This document shows positions 29,580-38,042 of a DNA stretch of 64,000 nt, in pieces. The position numbers were made by a program, and so were the translations under genes. The notes under the pieces were generated by a model. That model was not told where the DNA came from and searched no databases. It was given only the letters and a program-made list of their open reading frames with translations. Source of the stretch: Lishizhenia tianjinensis (GTDB lineage: Bacteria; Bacteroidota; Bacteroidia; Flavobacteriales_D; Crocinitomicaceae). The stretch's first letter is position 1, and every line of letters begins with the position of its first letter. The stretch is taken from NCBI RefSeq assembly GCF_900116425.1, contig NZ_FPAS01000001.1, forward strand, positions 1,188,085-1,252,084, written 5' to 3'.

Positions 29580-30548
29580 ATGAAACAAATAATTCTATCC
29601 ATTTGCTTACTACTCACCGCTACTTTCTATGCACAAACTGTAAAAGTCAAAACCCAAGTGGGTGACCTTGCTGTGGTATATCATACAAACGACCAAGAAC
29701 TAAACGGAGCATACCTTGCCAAATACCCAAATAAGAATACTAAAGTTCAGGGTTACTATGAGGCCAATAAAAGACAGGGTGCATGGTACTTTTATGCCGA
29801 GGATGAAGCATTGATGTTTATTCATGTTTACGCCCAGGGTGTATTACTCAAAAGTTATTACAGTGAAGCCGAATACCAAAAGGCAATGCAAGAAGAAATG
29901 CTAAAAGCACCCTTTCCTCCTCACGATAATAATTCCTTAAATCAACTAGAAAAACTACCCACCGTTGTAGAAGAAAACATTATTTGGACAGAACGCTTGT
30001 GGAGAACAATAGAACTTAAAGACAACCCTGCACTACTCGGCAATCAAATCCTTCAAACGCTTCTTGACAATGTAGCCAAGGATTCTATAACTGCTTACTC
30101 TGCCATAGACGATGAATTTACCACACCCCTAGAAGGACTGAAACTAACAGAAGATACTCTTGAATTGGTTGGATTTAGAATCAAAGAAGATTGGTTTTAT
30201 GATACCCTTCAACAACAACTCAATTTTAGAATAGTGGGCATAGCACCTCTGCTTAAAAACAACAATAAGACCTATGAACTTTGTTGGTTTTATTACAATG
30301 AAATACGATCTGTATTGCATGACTTAAGCTATGTTAAAAATGGGACTCAATGGAGCATAGATCACTTTTTCACCTACTACAATTACAGCGGTAGTATTGA
30401 CAAGTTTTCGAATAAAGAAGACAAAAGCATAGCTGAAATGGCAAGCAGTAAAAAGGAAAAACAAAGCCTTGAAGATAGAATAGCCATCCAAAGATATACG
30501 GTAGAAGAAATCTTTATGATGGAGTCCTTTTTAAAAGCCAATAAATAA
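29580..30548 (+). CDS. GldN/PorN-like secreted protein with MORN-like N-terminus
   Basis: The 322-aa protein has a signal peptide ending TFYAQ. Residues about 25-90 form a short toxin/antitoxin-YwqK- or MORN-like strand repeat (KVQGYYEANKRQGAWYFYAED). From about residue 130 the pattern follows GldN/PorN, the periplasmic ring subunit of the T9SS: IIWTERLWRTIELKDNP, DSITAYSAIDDEFTTPL, KEDWFYDTLQQQLNFRIVGIAPL, and YELCWFYYNEIRSVL. True gldN sits at the end of gldKLMN, which is not here, so this is a stand-alone homologue. The match is by motif order only. Confidence 0.7.
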   Translation: MKQIILSICLLLTATFYAQTVKVKTQVGDLAVVYHTNDQELNGAYLAKYPNKNTKVQGYYEANKRQGAWYFYAEDEALMFIHVYAQGVLLKSYYSEAEYQKAMQEEMLKAPFPPHDNNSLNQLEKLPTVVEENIIWTERLWRTIELKDNPALLGNQILQTLLDNVAKDSITAYSAIDDEFTTPLEGLKLTEDTLELVGFRIKEDWFYDTLQQQLNFRIVGIAPLLKNNNKTYELCWFYYNEIRSVLHDLSYVKNGTQWSIDHFFTYYNYSGSIDKFSNKEDKSIAEMASSKKEKQSLEDRIAIQRYTVEEIFMMESFLKANK

Positions 30549-30560
30549 TAGGGAAAAAAT

Positions 30561-30568
30561 TATCTTTG
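30561..30568 (+). promoter_or_regulatory. -7 box TATCTTTG for menA
   Basis: A perfect -7 box four bases before the menA ATG, at exactly the spacing seen for the S1-domain and priA genes. Confidence 0.65.
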
Positions 30569-30572
30569 GCCT

Positions 30573-31478
30573 ATGACAAAGATGCAAGCTTGGGTAAGTG
30601 CTGCGCGTTTGCGTACCTTACCCCTTTCTATATCAGGAATTTTATTCGGAAGTTTCTACGCTTATTATTTAGATAAATGGGATGGCTTATTGTTTGGACT
30701 AGCCATGGCCACTACCCTTTTGTTACAAATACTTTCAAATTTTGCCAATGATTTAGGAGATACGCTAAAAGGTGCAGACAATGAAGGTAGAGTTGGTCCA
30801 CAAAGATCTGTACAAAGTGGAGCCATCAGCGTAAAAGAAATGAAAGGTGCTGTTATCTTATTTTCTGTGCTCTCATTAGCCACTGCAATTCCATTGGTTA
30901 TATTGGGAACAAAAGATTTACCGGCCACTATACTCTATACCTACATCTTTTTAGCGGTTGCCTGCGTTATTGCAGCCATCACTTATACAATGGGGAAAAA
31001 AGCCTATGGTTATAATGGTCTGGGAGATGTTTTTGTTTTCATCTTTTTTGGACTCGTAAGCACCTTGGGAATATTTACTCTTTTAGCAAAAAGCTTTGAT
31101 GTACTATTGATTATCCCCGCAATTGGTATCGGTTTGTTGAGTACAGCAGTTTTGAATTTGAACAACTTACGCGATCATGAAAATGACGCTAAAGTGGGAA
31201 AAAACACCATTATCGTTAAGATGGGATACGAGAAAGGAAAACGCCATCATTACCGTTTAATCTCTATGGCATTTTTCTGTTTTCTAACCTTCTTTGCATT
31301 ACAAGAAAATGCTTGGATGATGATAGGATTATTACCCTTTGCTCTTTTAATGAAGCATTTAAACTTTGTTAAGAAGGAAGAAACTCCTCAAAATTTAGAT
31401 CCAGAATTAAAGAAGGTGGCTTTATCTACCTTTTTGATTTGTTTGCTATCATCTATACTTTTTGTACTATGTCGTTAA
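30573..31478 (+). CDS. menA: 1,4-dihydroxy-2-naphthoate polyprenyltransferase
   Basis: The 301-aa UbiA-superfamily enzyme attaches the isoprenoid tail in menaquinone synthesis. It has about eight to nine helices. The first aspartate-rich motif is NDLGDTLKGAD (family NDxxDxxxG), followed by VGPQRSVQSG; the second is NNLRDHENDAKVGKNTIIVKMG. It overlaps menC by 10 bases, so both form a menaquinone operon. A predicted leaderless start lies directly upstream. Confidence 0.94.
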   Translation: MTKMQAWVSAARLRTLPLSISGILFGSFYAYYLDKWDGLLFGLAMATTLLLQILSNFANDLGDTLKGADNEGRVGPQRSVQSGAISVKEMKGAVILFSVLSLATAIPLVILGTKDLPATILYTYIFLAVACVIAAITYTMGKKAYGYNGLGDVFVFIFFGLVSTLGIFTLLAKSFDVLLIIPAIGIGLLSTAVLNLNNLRDHENDAKVGKNTIIVKMGYEKGKRHHYRLISMAFFCFLTFFALQENAWMMIGLLPFALLMKHLNFVKKEETPQNLDPELKKVALSTFLICLLSSILFVLCR

Positions 31479-32488
31479 CAGCCAGATTTGAGAAAAAGAC
31501 CTTTGATTTTAAACGTCCGTCAGGTACGAGTCGTGGGGTGTTAACCCAAAAACACGCATGGTTTATCTACCTTAAAGAAGATGATTTTGAAGCACTAGGT
31601 GAATGCAGCATCATTACTGGTCTATCTCCAGACTTTGTAGATTTCGATCAGTATGAAGCGAAAGTAAAAGAGGTTGTTGCTAACATTTCATATTATGTCT
31701 TACATCAAGAAGAGCTGGAAACATATCCATCTATCTTGTTCGGACTCGAAATGGCCTTAGAAAACTTAAAGCAAAAACAAGAGTTAGTTTATTTCCCTTC
31801 AGACTTTACAACAGGTCAATTAGAAATTCCGATTAACGGATTGATATGGATGGGAGAAAAACAATTTATGTATGATCAAATTCAAGAAAAGATAGCTGCT
31901 GGATTTGATTGTATTAAAATGAAAATTGGTGCTATAGACTTTGAAGCAGAATTGGAATTATTGTCCTTTATCCGTTCAAATTTCAGCAAGGATGAAATTG
32001 AAATCCGTGTGGATGCCAATGGAGCTTTTGCACCAGAAGATGCTTTAGAGAAACTTGAACGTTTAGCTGCCTTTGATTTACATTCCATAGAGCAGCCTAT
32101 AAAAGCAGGACAAATAGCGAAAATGCGTGATTTGTGTAAATCAACGCCCCTGGCAATAGCCTTAGATGAAGAATTGATTGGTGTTTACGGTACTAAACGA
32201 CGCGAATTATTAGAAACAATTTCACCTCAATACATCATTTTAAAACCAAGCTTACACGGAGGTATAGTAGGAACAAAAGCATGGATAGCTCTTGCCGAAG
32301 AATTAAACATAAAATGGTGGATGACCAGCGCTTTAGAGTCTAACGTTGGTTTATCTTGTATCGCACAACTTACCGCACTTTACAATACAAACATGTACCA
32401 AGGTTTGGGCACAGGACAGCTCTACACCAATAATATTGAGAGTCCTTTAGAAATTAGAAAGGGTAAGATATTGACAAAAATAGACTAG
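31469..32488 (+). CDS. menC: o-Succinylbenzoate synthase
   Basis: This enolase-superfamily dehydratase makes o-succinylbenzoate for menaquinone. I start it at 31469 (MSLTARFEKKTF, 339 aa), overlapping the end of menA. Catalytic residues are visible: CIKMKIG (Lys of KxK), EIRVDANGAF (metal Asp), HSIEQPIKAG (metal Glu), AIALDEELIG (metal Asp/Glu) and YIILKPSLHGG (second Lys). C-terminal TSALESNVGLSCIAQL is typical. The other men genes are not in the window. Confidence 0.92.
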   Translation: MSLTARFEKKTFDFKRPSGTSRGVLTQKHAWFIYLKEDDFEALGECSIITGLSPDFVDFDQYEAKVKEVVANISYYVLHQEELETYPSILFGLEMALENLKQKQELVYFPSDFTTGQLEIPINGLIWMGEKQFMYDQIQEKIAAGFDCIKMKIGAIDFEAELELLSFIRSNFSKDEIEIRVDANGAFAPEDALEKLERLAAFDLHSIEQPIKAGQIAKMRDLCKSTPLAIALDEELIGVYGTKRRELLETISPQYIILKPSLHGGIVGTKAWIALAEELNIKWWMTSALESNVGLSCIAQLTALYNTNMYQGLGTGQLYTNNIESPLEIRKGKILTKID

Positions 32489-32496
32489 AATAAGTC

Positions 32497-32691
32497 TTAT
32501 TTATCTGTATTTAAACACTGCTCCTCTGGTTTTGCTCCACACAATCCACAAGCTGCACCTTCTTCTTGAAGAACAGGATTATTAGACGCACAAGTTCCTG
32601 CAAACTCACCACCTTTTTTTGCCCAAATTTTAATTGCAATTCCTGCAAATCCTAAGGCCAATAATCCAACTGTAATTAATATTAAATCCAT
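32497..32691 (-). CDS. Small cysteine-rich membrane protein, 64 aa
   Basis: It has one N-terminal membrane helix (LILITVGLLALGFAGIAIKIW). The remainder carries four cysteines in CASNNP and CGLCGAKPEEQC, which could bind a metal or an iron-sulfur centre. It resembles the short 'membrane or secreted' proteins that are widespread in Flavobacteriia. It converges with menC, nine bases away. The function is unknown. Confidence 0.75.
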   Translation of the reverse strand: MDLILITVGLLALGFAGIAIKIWAKKGGEFAGTCASNNPVLQEEGAACGLCGAKPEEQCLNTDK

Positions 32692-32728
32692 AACTCTTAA
32701 ATCTTATTGCAAAGTTAATGAAAGCTTT

Positions 32729-33475
32729 TTAATTTCCTTCAATCACTTGCCCTTCACCTTCAATTGTCTTTTCAATTGCATTTGGTGTTCCGTATAGAAA
32801 AACATTTCCTTTGTTCACCAAATTCGCTTTCACATTATTGGTCCCTTCTACATTTAAATGAAGGTCACCAACCGTATTACTGTACACCTCCAGTTCATCC
32901 GCCACCTTTATATCTTGGGTAGAACCATAGGCGTTCGATTTAATACTCAAGCCCAAATCGCTTACTTGCCCCTTTAAATTGAAATCCACATTCCCATAGC
33001 TGGCATCTAAAAACAACTTATTCGCATTCACATTTAGATCTATGCTTCCCGCTCCAGAATGAGCTAAAACAAAGAGATTTGGGTAATTCAACACTCCCTC
33101 ATTATGCAGTTTTTCAGAGATATCTAAGTAAACGTATTCTAGGGAAGACAAATGAATCCGTACCTTGATAGGGGCATTATAATTTCTTAAAAAGGCACAT
33201 TTATTAGCATTCCTTATGCTTAAAACACCTCCTGTACTATCCAAATCCACCAATCCAATTAAATTCCTGCCTCCAATTACTTCAAGTTTAGCAACATTGC
33301 TTTCAACCAGTTCAAAATCTATTTTTTCGTTTAAACGCAAACTGTCAAAATCAGAAATCGCATAGGTCAAGGTATCTTTTTCTCCCGAAAATTTCCAACA
33401 AGATCTTTCCTCCTTCTTTTTACAGGAAAAAGTCAAGATGACCACACATAATATGAACCAAAACTTACTTTTCAT
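32729..33475 (-). CDS. GIN-domain (DUF2807) lipoprotein
   Basis: I start it at 33475 (MKSKFWFILCVVILTFSC), giving a lipobox with Cys18 followed by a basic stretch. The remainder is the repetitive beta-helix 'head GIN domain / putative auto-transporter adhesin' pattern, with regular strands such as LFVLAHSGAGSIDLNVNANKLF and LHLNVEGTNNVKANLVNKGNVFL. These proteins are envelope-located with no proven function. Its start overlaps the end of the PagL-like gene by 11 bases, so they form one operon. Confidence 0.82.
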   Translation of the reverse strand: MKSKFWFILCVVILTFSCKKKEERSCWKFSGEKDTLTYAISDFDSLRLNEKIDFELVESNVAKLEVIGGRNLIGLVDLDSTGGVLSIRNANKCAFLRNYNAPIKVRIHLSSLEYVYLDISEKLHNEGVLNYPNLFVLAHSGAGSIDLNVNANKLFLDASYGNVDFNLKGQVSDLGLSIKSNAYGSTQDIKVADELEVYSNTVGDLHLNVEGTNNVKANLVNKGNVFLYGTPNAIEKTIEGEGQVIEGN

Positions 33476-34547
33476 GGAAGGTATAGTTAATTCCATATTC
33501 TAAATAATCGGCTTTACCAAAATTGGCTTTAATTGCAAATTGCACAGCCCATTTATCATTGAAATGATACCTGGCACCTACCTTCTGATAGAGCCAACCG
33601 GCGATATTCAAATCGTTCTTCACATAGCCTCCTAAACCTGCAAAAAGATCCAAACGATCAAAACTTAAAACATAGGCCGTATACAATCCAACCTGCAATA
33701 ATTCCCCTTGTTTAATCACCCGATTGGGAAACATTTTCGCTTGGGCTTGGTTGGCGATAAATTCTACACCTAAATCGTAGGACCAATACTTACTTTTATA
33801 TTTGGTTCGAATTGCCGATAAACTATAAACACTCGAAACTTTTTGCAATAAGGGATAAACATCCTTTCTGGAATACACCCCTAAAATTCTCCAGTGCGTA
33901 ACATCCTTCCTTAAAGCCTTGAAAGTGGCATATTCTTCCGTCTCTGCATCTCCAATAAACTGAGAAACTCCTAATTGTACATAGGGTAAATTCACTCCCA
34001 AATTGGGCATTTTACTGGCACCATTTGAAAAATGCATCACGTGAAAACCGAAGTGTAGGTGGGTTTGTTCCCATTCATAATTCATATTCAAACCTAAACG
34101 AACCGCTAAATTCAAATGACTACCTATGGCGTTATTTTTTGGGTTGTGCTGCACATCATAGATTTTCTCTACCCAAGCCAAACCAGCACCGCCGTACACA
34201 GAGGGATAGAAAAGACTTTTGCTCAAAGGAACATCTACAAAATATAAACCCGCTATCCCTTTACCAAGTAAGTTCTTATTTCCGAGAGAAGTAAAATGTA
34301 CATCCAATCCATAGGTGGGTTGATTCATAAGTTGCTGCCAGTACTTTCCGTCCTTTCCTAAAAAACTTAACCTAAAATTCAAGGCACCTGTATGTTGTTG
34401 CGGCAAATGGGCCATAACAGATCTATGGGCCAATAAAAAACCTCCAGCTCCATGTATACTTAAAGCATAATTCTTCTTTTGCGCAATTCCAGTAAAAGAA
34501 AGCAACATAAGCATGCATAAAATGTAAAAGTTTTTCATACTGCGCAT
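33465..34547 (-). CDS. PagL-like lipid A deacylase / acyloxyacyl hydrolase family barrel
   Basis: The 360-aa protein has a signal peptide ending SFTGIAQ and an outer-membrane barrel. The segment HVMHFSNGASKMPNLGVN matches the PagL H-x-S-N active-site region (catalytic His/Ser), which removes an acyl chain from lipid A. I start it at 34547 (MRSMKNFYI); the box TATTTTTG ends six bases before, and an ATG at 34538 is an alternative. It is clearly longer than proteobacterial PagL (about 170-185 aa), as is usual in Bacteroidota. Operon with the GIN lipoprotein. Confidence 0.8.
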   Translation of the reverse strand: MRSMKNFYILCMLMLLSFTGIAQKKNYALSIHGAGGFLLAHRSVMAHLPQQHTGALNFRLSFLGKDGKYWQQLMNQPTYGLDVHFTSLGNKNLLGKGIAGLYFVDVPLSKSLFYPSVYGGAGLAWVEKIYDVQHNPKNNAIGSHLNLAVRLGLNMNYEWEQTHLHFGFHVMHFSNGASKMPNLGVNLPYVQLGVSQFIGDAETEEYATFKALRKDVTHWRILGVYSRKDVYPLLQKVSSVYSLSAIRTKYKSKYWSYDLGVEFIANQAQAKMFPNRVIKQGELLQVGLYTAYVLSFDRLDLFAGLGGYVKNDLNIAGWLYQKVGARYHFNDKWAVQFAIKANFGKADYLEYGINYTFHEK

Positions 34548-34553
34548 TATGTA

Positions 34554-34561
34554 CAAAAATA
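34554..34561 (-). promoter_or_regulatory. -7 box TATTTTTG of the PagL-GIN operon
   Basis: A consensus -7 box on the minus strand, six bases before the ATG at 34547. The leader should be 0-3 bases long. Confidence 0.6.
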
Positions 34562-34615
34562 AGAAGCTCCTTCTTTTAAGTTTTAGTTTATTTGTAATAA
34601 TTAAAAAAAACAAGG

Positions 34616-35386
34616 ATGGACAAGCGATTAGAGGCCTTTGAGCGATTATTAAATATCATGGATGATTTACGAGAAAAATGTCCGTGGGATAGAAAACAAA
34701 CCTTAGAATCTCTTAGACATTTAACCATAGAAGAAACCTATGAATTAGCCGATGCCATACTTGCCAAAGACATGGACGAACTTAAGGGAGAAATTGGAGA
34801 CATCATGTTACATATGGTTTTTTACAGTAAAATAGCCAGTGAACAAAAAGCCTTTGATATTACAGATGTTTTACATGCCATTTGTGATAAACTCGTCCAT
34901 AGACACCCCCATATTTACGGAGATACTGTAGCTGAATCTGAAGAAGAAGTTAAAGCGAATTGGGAGAAATTAAAACTGAAAGAAGGAAAGAAATCGGTTT
35001 TAGAAGGAGTTCCTGCTTCTCTTCCTGCATTGGTGAAAGCTAGTCGTATACAAGAAAAAGTTAAAGGTGTTGGTTTTGATTGGGACAACAAAGAACAAGT
35101 TTGGGAAAAGGTTCAAGAAGAATTGCAAGAATTTAAAGATGATGTAGACGCGCAATCGGATAAGGCCGAAGAAGAATTTGGTGATTTGCTCTTCTCTTTA
35201 ATCAACTATGCTCGTTTTATGGGCATCAACCCTGAAAATGCATTGTCTAAAACCAACAATAAATTCGTTCAAAGATTTCAAAAAATGGAAATCCTAATGA
35301 AGGAAGAAGATGCCCAATTTTCAGATATGAACCTCGAACAAATGGATATTTATTGGGAAAAAGCCAAACAAATCTTAAAGTCCTAA
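34616..35386 (+). CDS. mazG: Nucleoside triphosphate pyrophosphohydrolase MazG
   Basis: The 256-aa house-cleaning enzyme hydrolyses NTPs to NMP and PPi. It has two MazG folds: the first with CPWDRKQTLESLRHLTIEETYEL and GEIGDIMLHMVFY (ExxE-12-ExxD metal ligands), the second with VWEKVQEELQEF and EEEFGDLLFSLINYARF. Its length is as in E. coli MazG. It is divergent from the PagL operon with only 68 bases between start codons. Confidence 0.94.
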   Translation: MDKRLEAFERLLNIMDDLREKCPWDRKQTLESLRHLTIEETYELADAILAKDMDELKGEIGDIMLHMVFYSKIASEQKAFDITDVLHAICDKLVHRHPHIYGDTVAESEEEVKANWEKLKLKEGKKSVLEGVPASLPALVKASRIQEKVKGVGFDWDNKEQVWEKVQEELQEFKDDVDAQSDKAEEEFGDLLFSLINYARFMGINPENALSKTNNKFVQRFQKMEILMKEEDAQFSDMNLEQMDIYWEKAKQILKS

Positions 35387-35507
35387 TTTTCAATTCAACC
35401 ACCGTAAAGTCAACAGCTCCTACAATTGACATTTTTGGTGTTAAAAAACTTAAAAATAATCTGTATCTATGTGCCCGCTAGGCTATAATGGATATGAACC
35501 CAAAATT

Positions 35508-37871
35508 ATGAAATTAAAAAACGTATTTCTTACACTTTTTTCCCTGCTCATTTTAAGCACTTTAGGTTACGCGCAAGACAACACAGTTCGTGGTTTTGTT
35601 TTTGACCAAGAAACAAAAGAACCTATTGCTTACGCTAAAGTAATTCTAAAGTCGAAATCAGAAACCCCAACCACCCAAGGAGCCAATTCAGATTTGGACG
35701 GATTCTTTTCTTTGGCGCAATTGGACAAAGGGTTTTACTACATCAGTGTAAGAGCATCAGGATATTTAGAAATTAAAGACAGTATACTTTTAGATAAAGA
35801 GAAGAGTATACAGAATTTACGTTTCGACTTAAAAAAACCAGAAGACGTAAAAGAAATAGAAGGAGTAGAAATTTCTGCCTCAGATAAATCTAAAACCACA
35901 GAAGTTGAAATCTCTATGGTAAAATTAGATCAAAAGGGATTGGAAAGACTACCAAGTTTTGGTGCTGAAAATGATATCGTATCTGCCATCAGTGTAACAC
36001 CAGGAGTTGTAACTACAGGAGATCAAGGAGGGCAAATCTATGTTAGAGGAGGTACACCCATACAAAACAAAATTCTTTTGGATGGAATGACCATTTACAA
36101 TCCCTTCCACTCTATTGGTTTCTTCTCTGTATTCGAAACAGAACTTGTAAAAAGTGCAGATGTATATACAGGAGGATTTGATGCCCAATACGGTGGGAGA
36201 ATATCTTCGGTAATGGACATCACCTACAGAGATGGTAAGAGCAGTAAACTCGGAGGAAAATTTTCAATTTCTCCCTTTATGGCTAAGGCTGTTATGGAAG
36301 GACCGCTTACGCGTTCTAAAGACAGTAATTCAAATGCGGGTTCAACCTTTATCTTTTCTGCTAAAAAGTCATTATTAGATTATTCCTCAAGATCTGCCTA
36401 TCCTTATGTAAACAATGGATCTGGACTTCCCTTTGATTTTACAGATTTATACGGTAAAGTAACATTTAAAGGAGACATGGGATCTAAAGTTTCTTTCTTT
36501 GGATTTAACAACAACGATAGAGTAAACTACGCCAATGTAGCCGATTTAAACTGGACAAGTTCTGGAGGAGGATTAAACTTTTTATTGATACCGGGTTCAT
36601 CTCCGATTTATATCAAAGGTCACCTTAACGCCTCTGGTTACAACATATTCTTCCAAGAAAATGATTCATTGGCACCAAGGGAAAGTTCTATCAATGGATT
36701 TGATTTAGGCTTTGACTTCACTTACTTCTTGAAAAATCAATCAGAGATCAATTACGGAATCAATTTAGGAAGTTTCAATACAGACTTTGTTACCTACAAT
36801 TCAACAACGCTAACTAAGATTCAATCCAAAGAGAACAACACAGAATTTGCCGGGTACTTCAACTACCGATTAATAACAGGAAGATGGGTCATCCAACCAG
36901 GTATACGTTTACAATACTATGCTTCTTTATCTGAATTGATGCCAGAACCAAGGATAGCGGCGAAGTTTAATGCTACAGAAGATCTTAGATTCAAAGTTTC
37001 AGGTGGACGCTACACGCAGAACTTTACTTCTGCAGCTTCAGACAGAGACATCGTTAACCTTTTCTACGGATTCTTAAGTGCTCCTACAAGTATACCTTCT
37101 ACCTTCACTTACCCGAATGGAAAAGTTGTAGATGTAGACAATGGTTTACAAGTTGCTTGGCACGCCATCGGTGGGTTTGAATATGACTTCACCAAAAACT
37201 TATCTTTAAATGTAGAAGGATACTACAAATACTTCCCAAGACTCTCCAACATCAATAACAACAAATTATACGACGATATCAGTGCCTTCTATTACATCGC
37301 AGATGAGTCGAAAAAAGACTTCTTAATAGAATCTGGTTTTGCTTATGGAGTTGATGTATTGTTGAAATATACCAAAGACAGACTTTTCCTTTGGGGAGTT
37401 TATTCTTACGGTAAAACAAGAAGATGGGACGGATTTGAGTACTACACACCTTTATTTGATAGACGTCACAACATCAATTTAGTAGGAACTTACGCTTTTG
37501 GTGAAAAGAAGAACATTGAATTAAGTGTACGTTGGAATTTAGGAACAGGATTACCTTTCACGCCTACGGTTGGTAATTACCAAGGTGAAACCTTTAGTGA
37601 AGGAGTAACTACAGACTACACCACTTCTAATGTAAGTGAACCTAGTTTACTTTTGGGAACCCTTAACTCTGCAAGGCTACCAACTTACCACAGATTTGAC
37701 ATTACTTTAAAACAGAACTACGAATTAAAGAACAAGAATAAAGTAGAGATTATCGTTGGTGTAACTAATGTATACAATAGAGAAAACATTTTCTACGTTA
37801 ACAGACTTACCAACGAAAAGATTTACCAATTACCTATACTTCCGAGTGTAGGAGTTAACTACAAATTTTAA
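35508..37871 (+). CDS. TonB-dependent receptor with carboxypeptidase-like N-domain
   Basis: I use the start at 35508 (MKLKNVFLTLFSLLILSTLGYAQ), a 787-aa protein. After the signal comes a carboxypeptidase-regulatory-like domain (about 26-105), then the plug with LPSFGAENDIVSAISVTPGV, YVRGGTPIQNKILLDGMT and GGFDAQYGGRISSVMDIT, then the barrel ending SVGVNYKF. It imports an unknown large ligand across the outer membrane using TonB energy. There is no SusD-like partner beside it. A strong terminator follows. Confidence 0.93.
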   Translation: MKLKNVFLTLFSLLILSTLGYAQDNTVRGFVFDQETKEPIAYAKVILKSKSETPTTQGANSDLDGFFSLAQLDKGFYYISVRASGYLEIKDSILLDKEKSIQNLRFDLKKPEDVKEIEGVEISASDKSKTTEVEISMVKLDQKGLERLPSFGAENDIVSAISVTPGVVTTGDQGGQIYVRGGTPIQNKILLDGMTIYNPFHSIGFFSVFETELVKSADVYTGGFDAQYGGRISSVMDITYRDGKSSKLGGKFSISPFMAKAVMEGPLTRSKDSNSNAGSTFIFSAKKSLLDYSSRSAYPYVNNGSGLPFDFTDLYGKVTFKGDMGSKVSFFGFNNNDRVNYANVADLNWTSSGGGLNFLLIPGSSPIYIKGHLNASGYNIFFQENDSLAPRESSINGFDLGFDFTYFLKNQSEINYGINLGSFNTDFVTYNSTTLTKIQSKENNTEFAGYFNYRLITGRWVIQPGIRLQYYASLSELMPEPRIAAKFNATEDLRFKVSGGRYTQNFTSAASDRDIVNLFYGFLSAPTSIPSTFTYPNGKVVDVDNGLQVAWHAIGGFEYDFTKNLSLNVEGYYKYFPRLSNINNNKLYDDISAFYYIADESKKDFLIESGFAYGVDVLLKYTKDRLFLWGVYSYGKTRRWDGFEYYTPLFDRRHNINLVGTYAFGEKKNIELSVRWNLGTGLPFTPTVGNYQGETFSEGVTTDYTTSNVSEPSLLLGTLNSARLPTYHRFDITLKQNYELKNKNKVEIIVGVTNVYNRENIFYVNRLTNEKIYQLPILPSVGVNYKF

Positions 37872-37897
37872 GGAGTAATACGCATATACTTTACTCT

Positions 37898-37930
37898 AAA
37901 TAAAGCATCCTTCGGGGTGCTTTATTTGTT
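37898..37930 (+). terminator. Intrinsic terminator with TTCG loop
   Basis: The 13-bp stem AAATAAAGCATCC / GGGTGCTTTATTT is closed by a stable TTCG tetraloop and lies 26 bases after the TonB receptor stop codon. Confidence 0.88.
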
Positions 37931-37961
37931 TATAGGAAATCTGTGGACAATAATAGGTATA

Positions 37962-37993
37962 CAAAAATAGCAGGTGATATTACCACCTGCTAT
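37962..37993 (-). terminator. Intrinsic terminator of the sigma/PorP operon
   Basis: The arms ATAGCAGGTG and CACCTGCTAT (37967-37976 and 37984-37993) form a stem followed on the minus strand by T5. It lies 50 bases beyond the PorP/SprF stop codon. Confidence 0.85.
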
Positions 37994-38042
37994 TCCATCA
38001 AACAAAACAACAATAATCTTGTAAAAACAAGAGAACTATTTA

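Noticed and set aside
37898-37993. Small RNA gene between the TonB receptor and the sigma operon
   Set aside because: The two hairpins each carry a T run on the proper side for the flanking genes, so terminators explain them fully.
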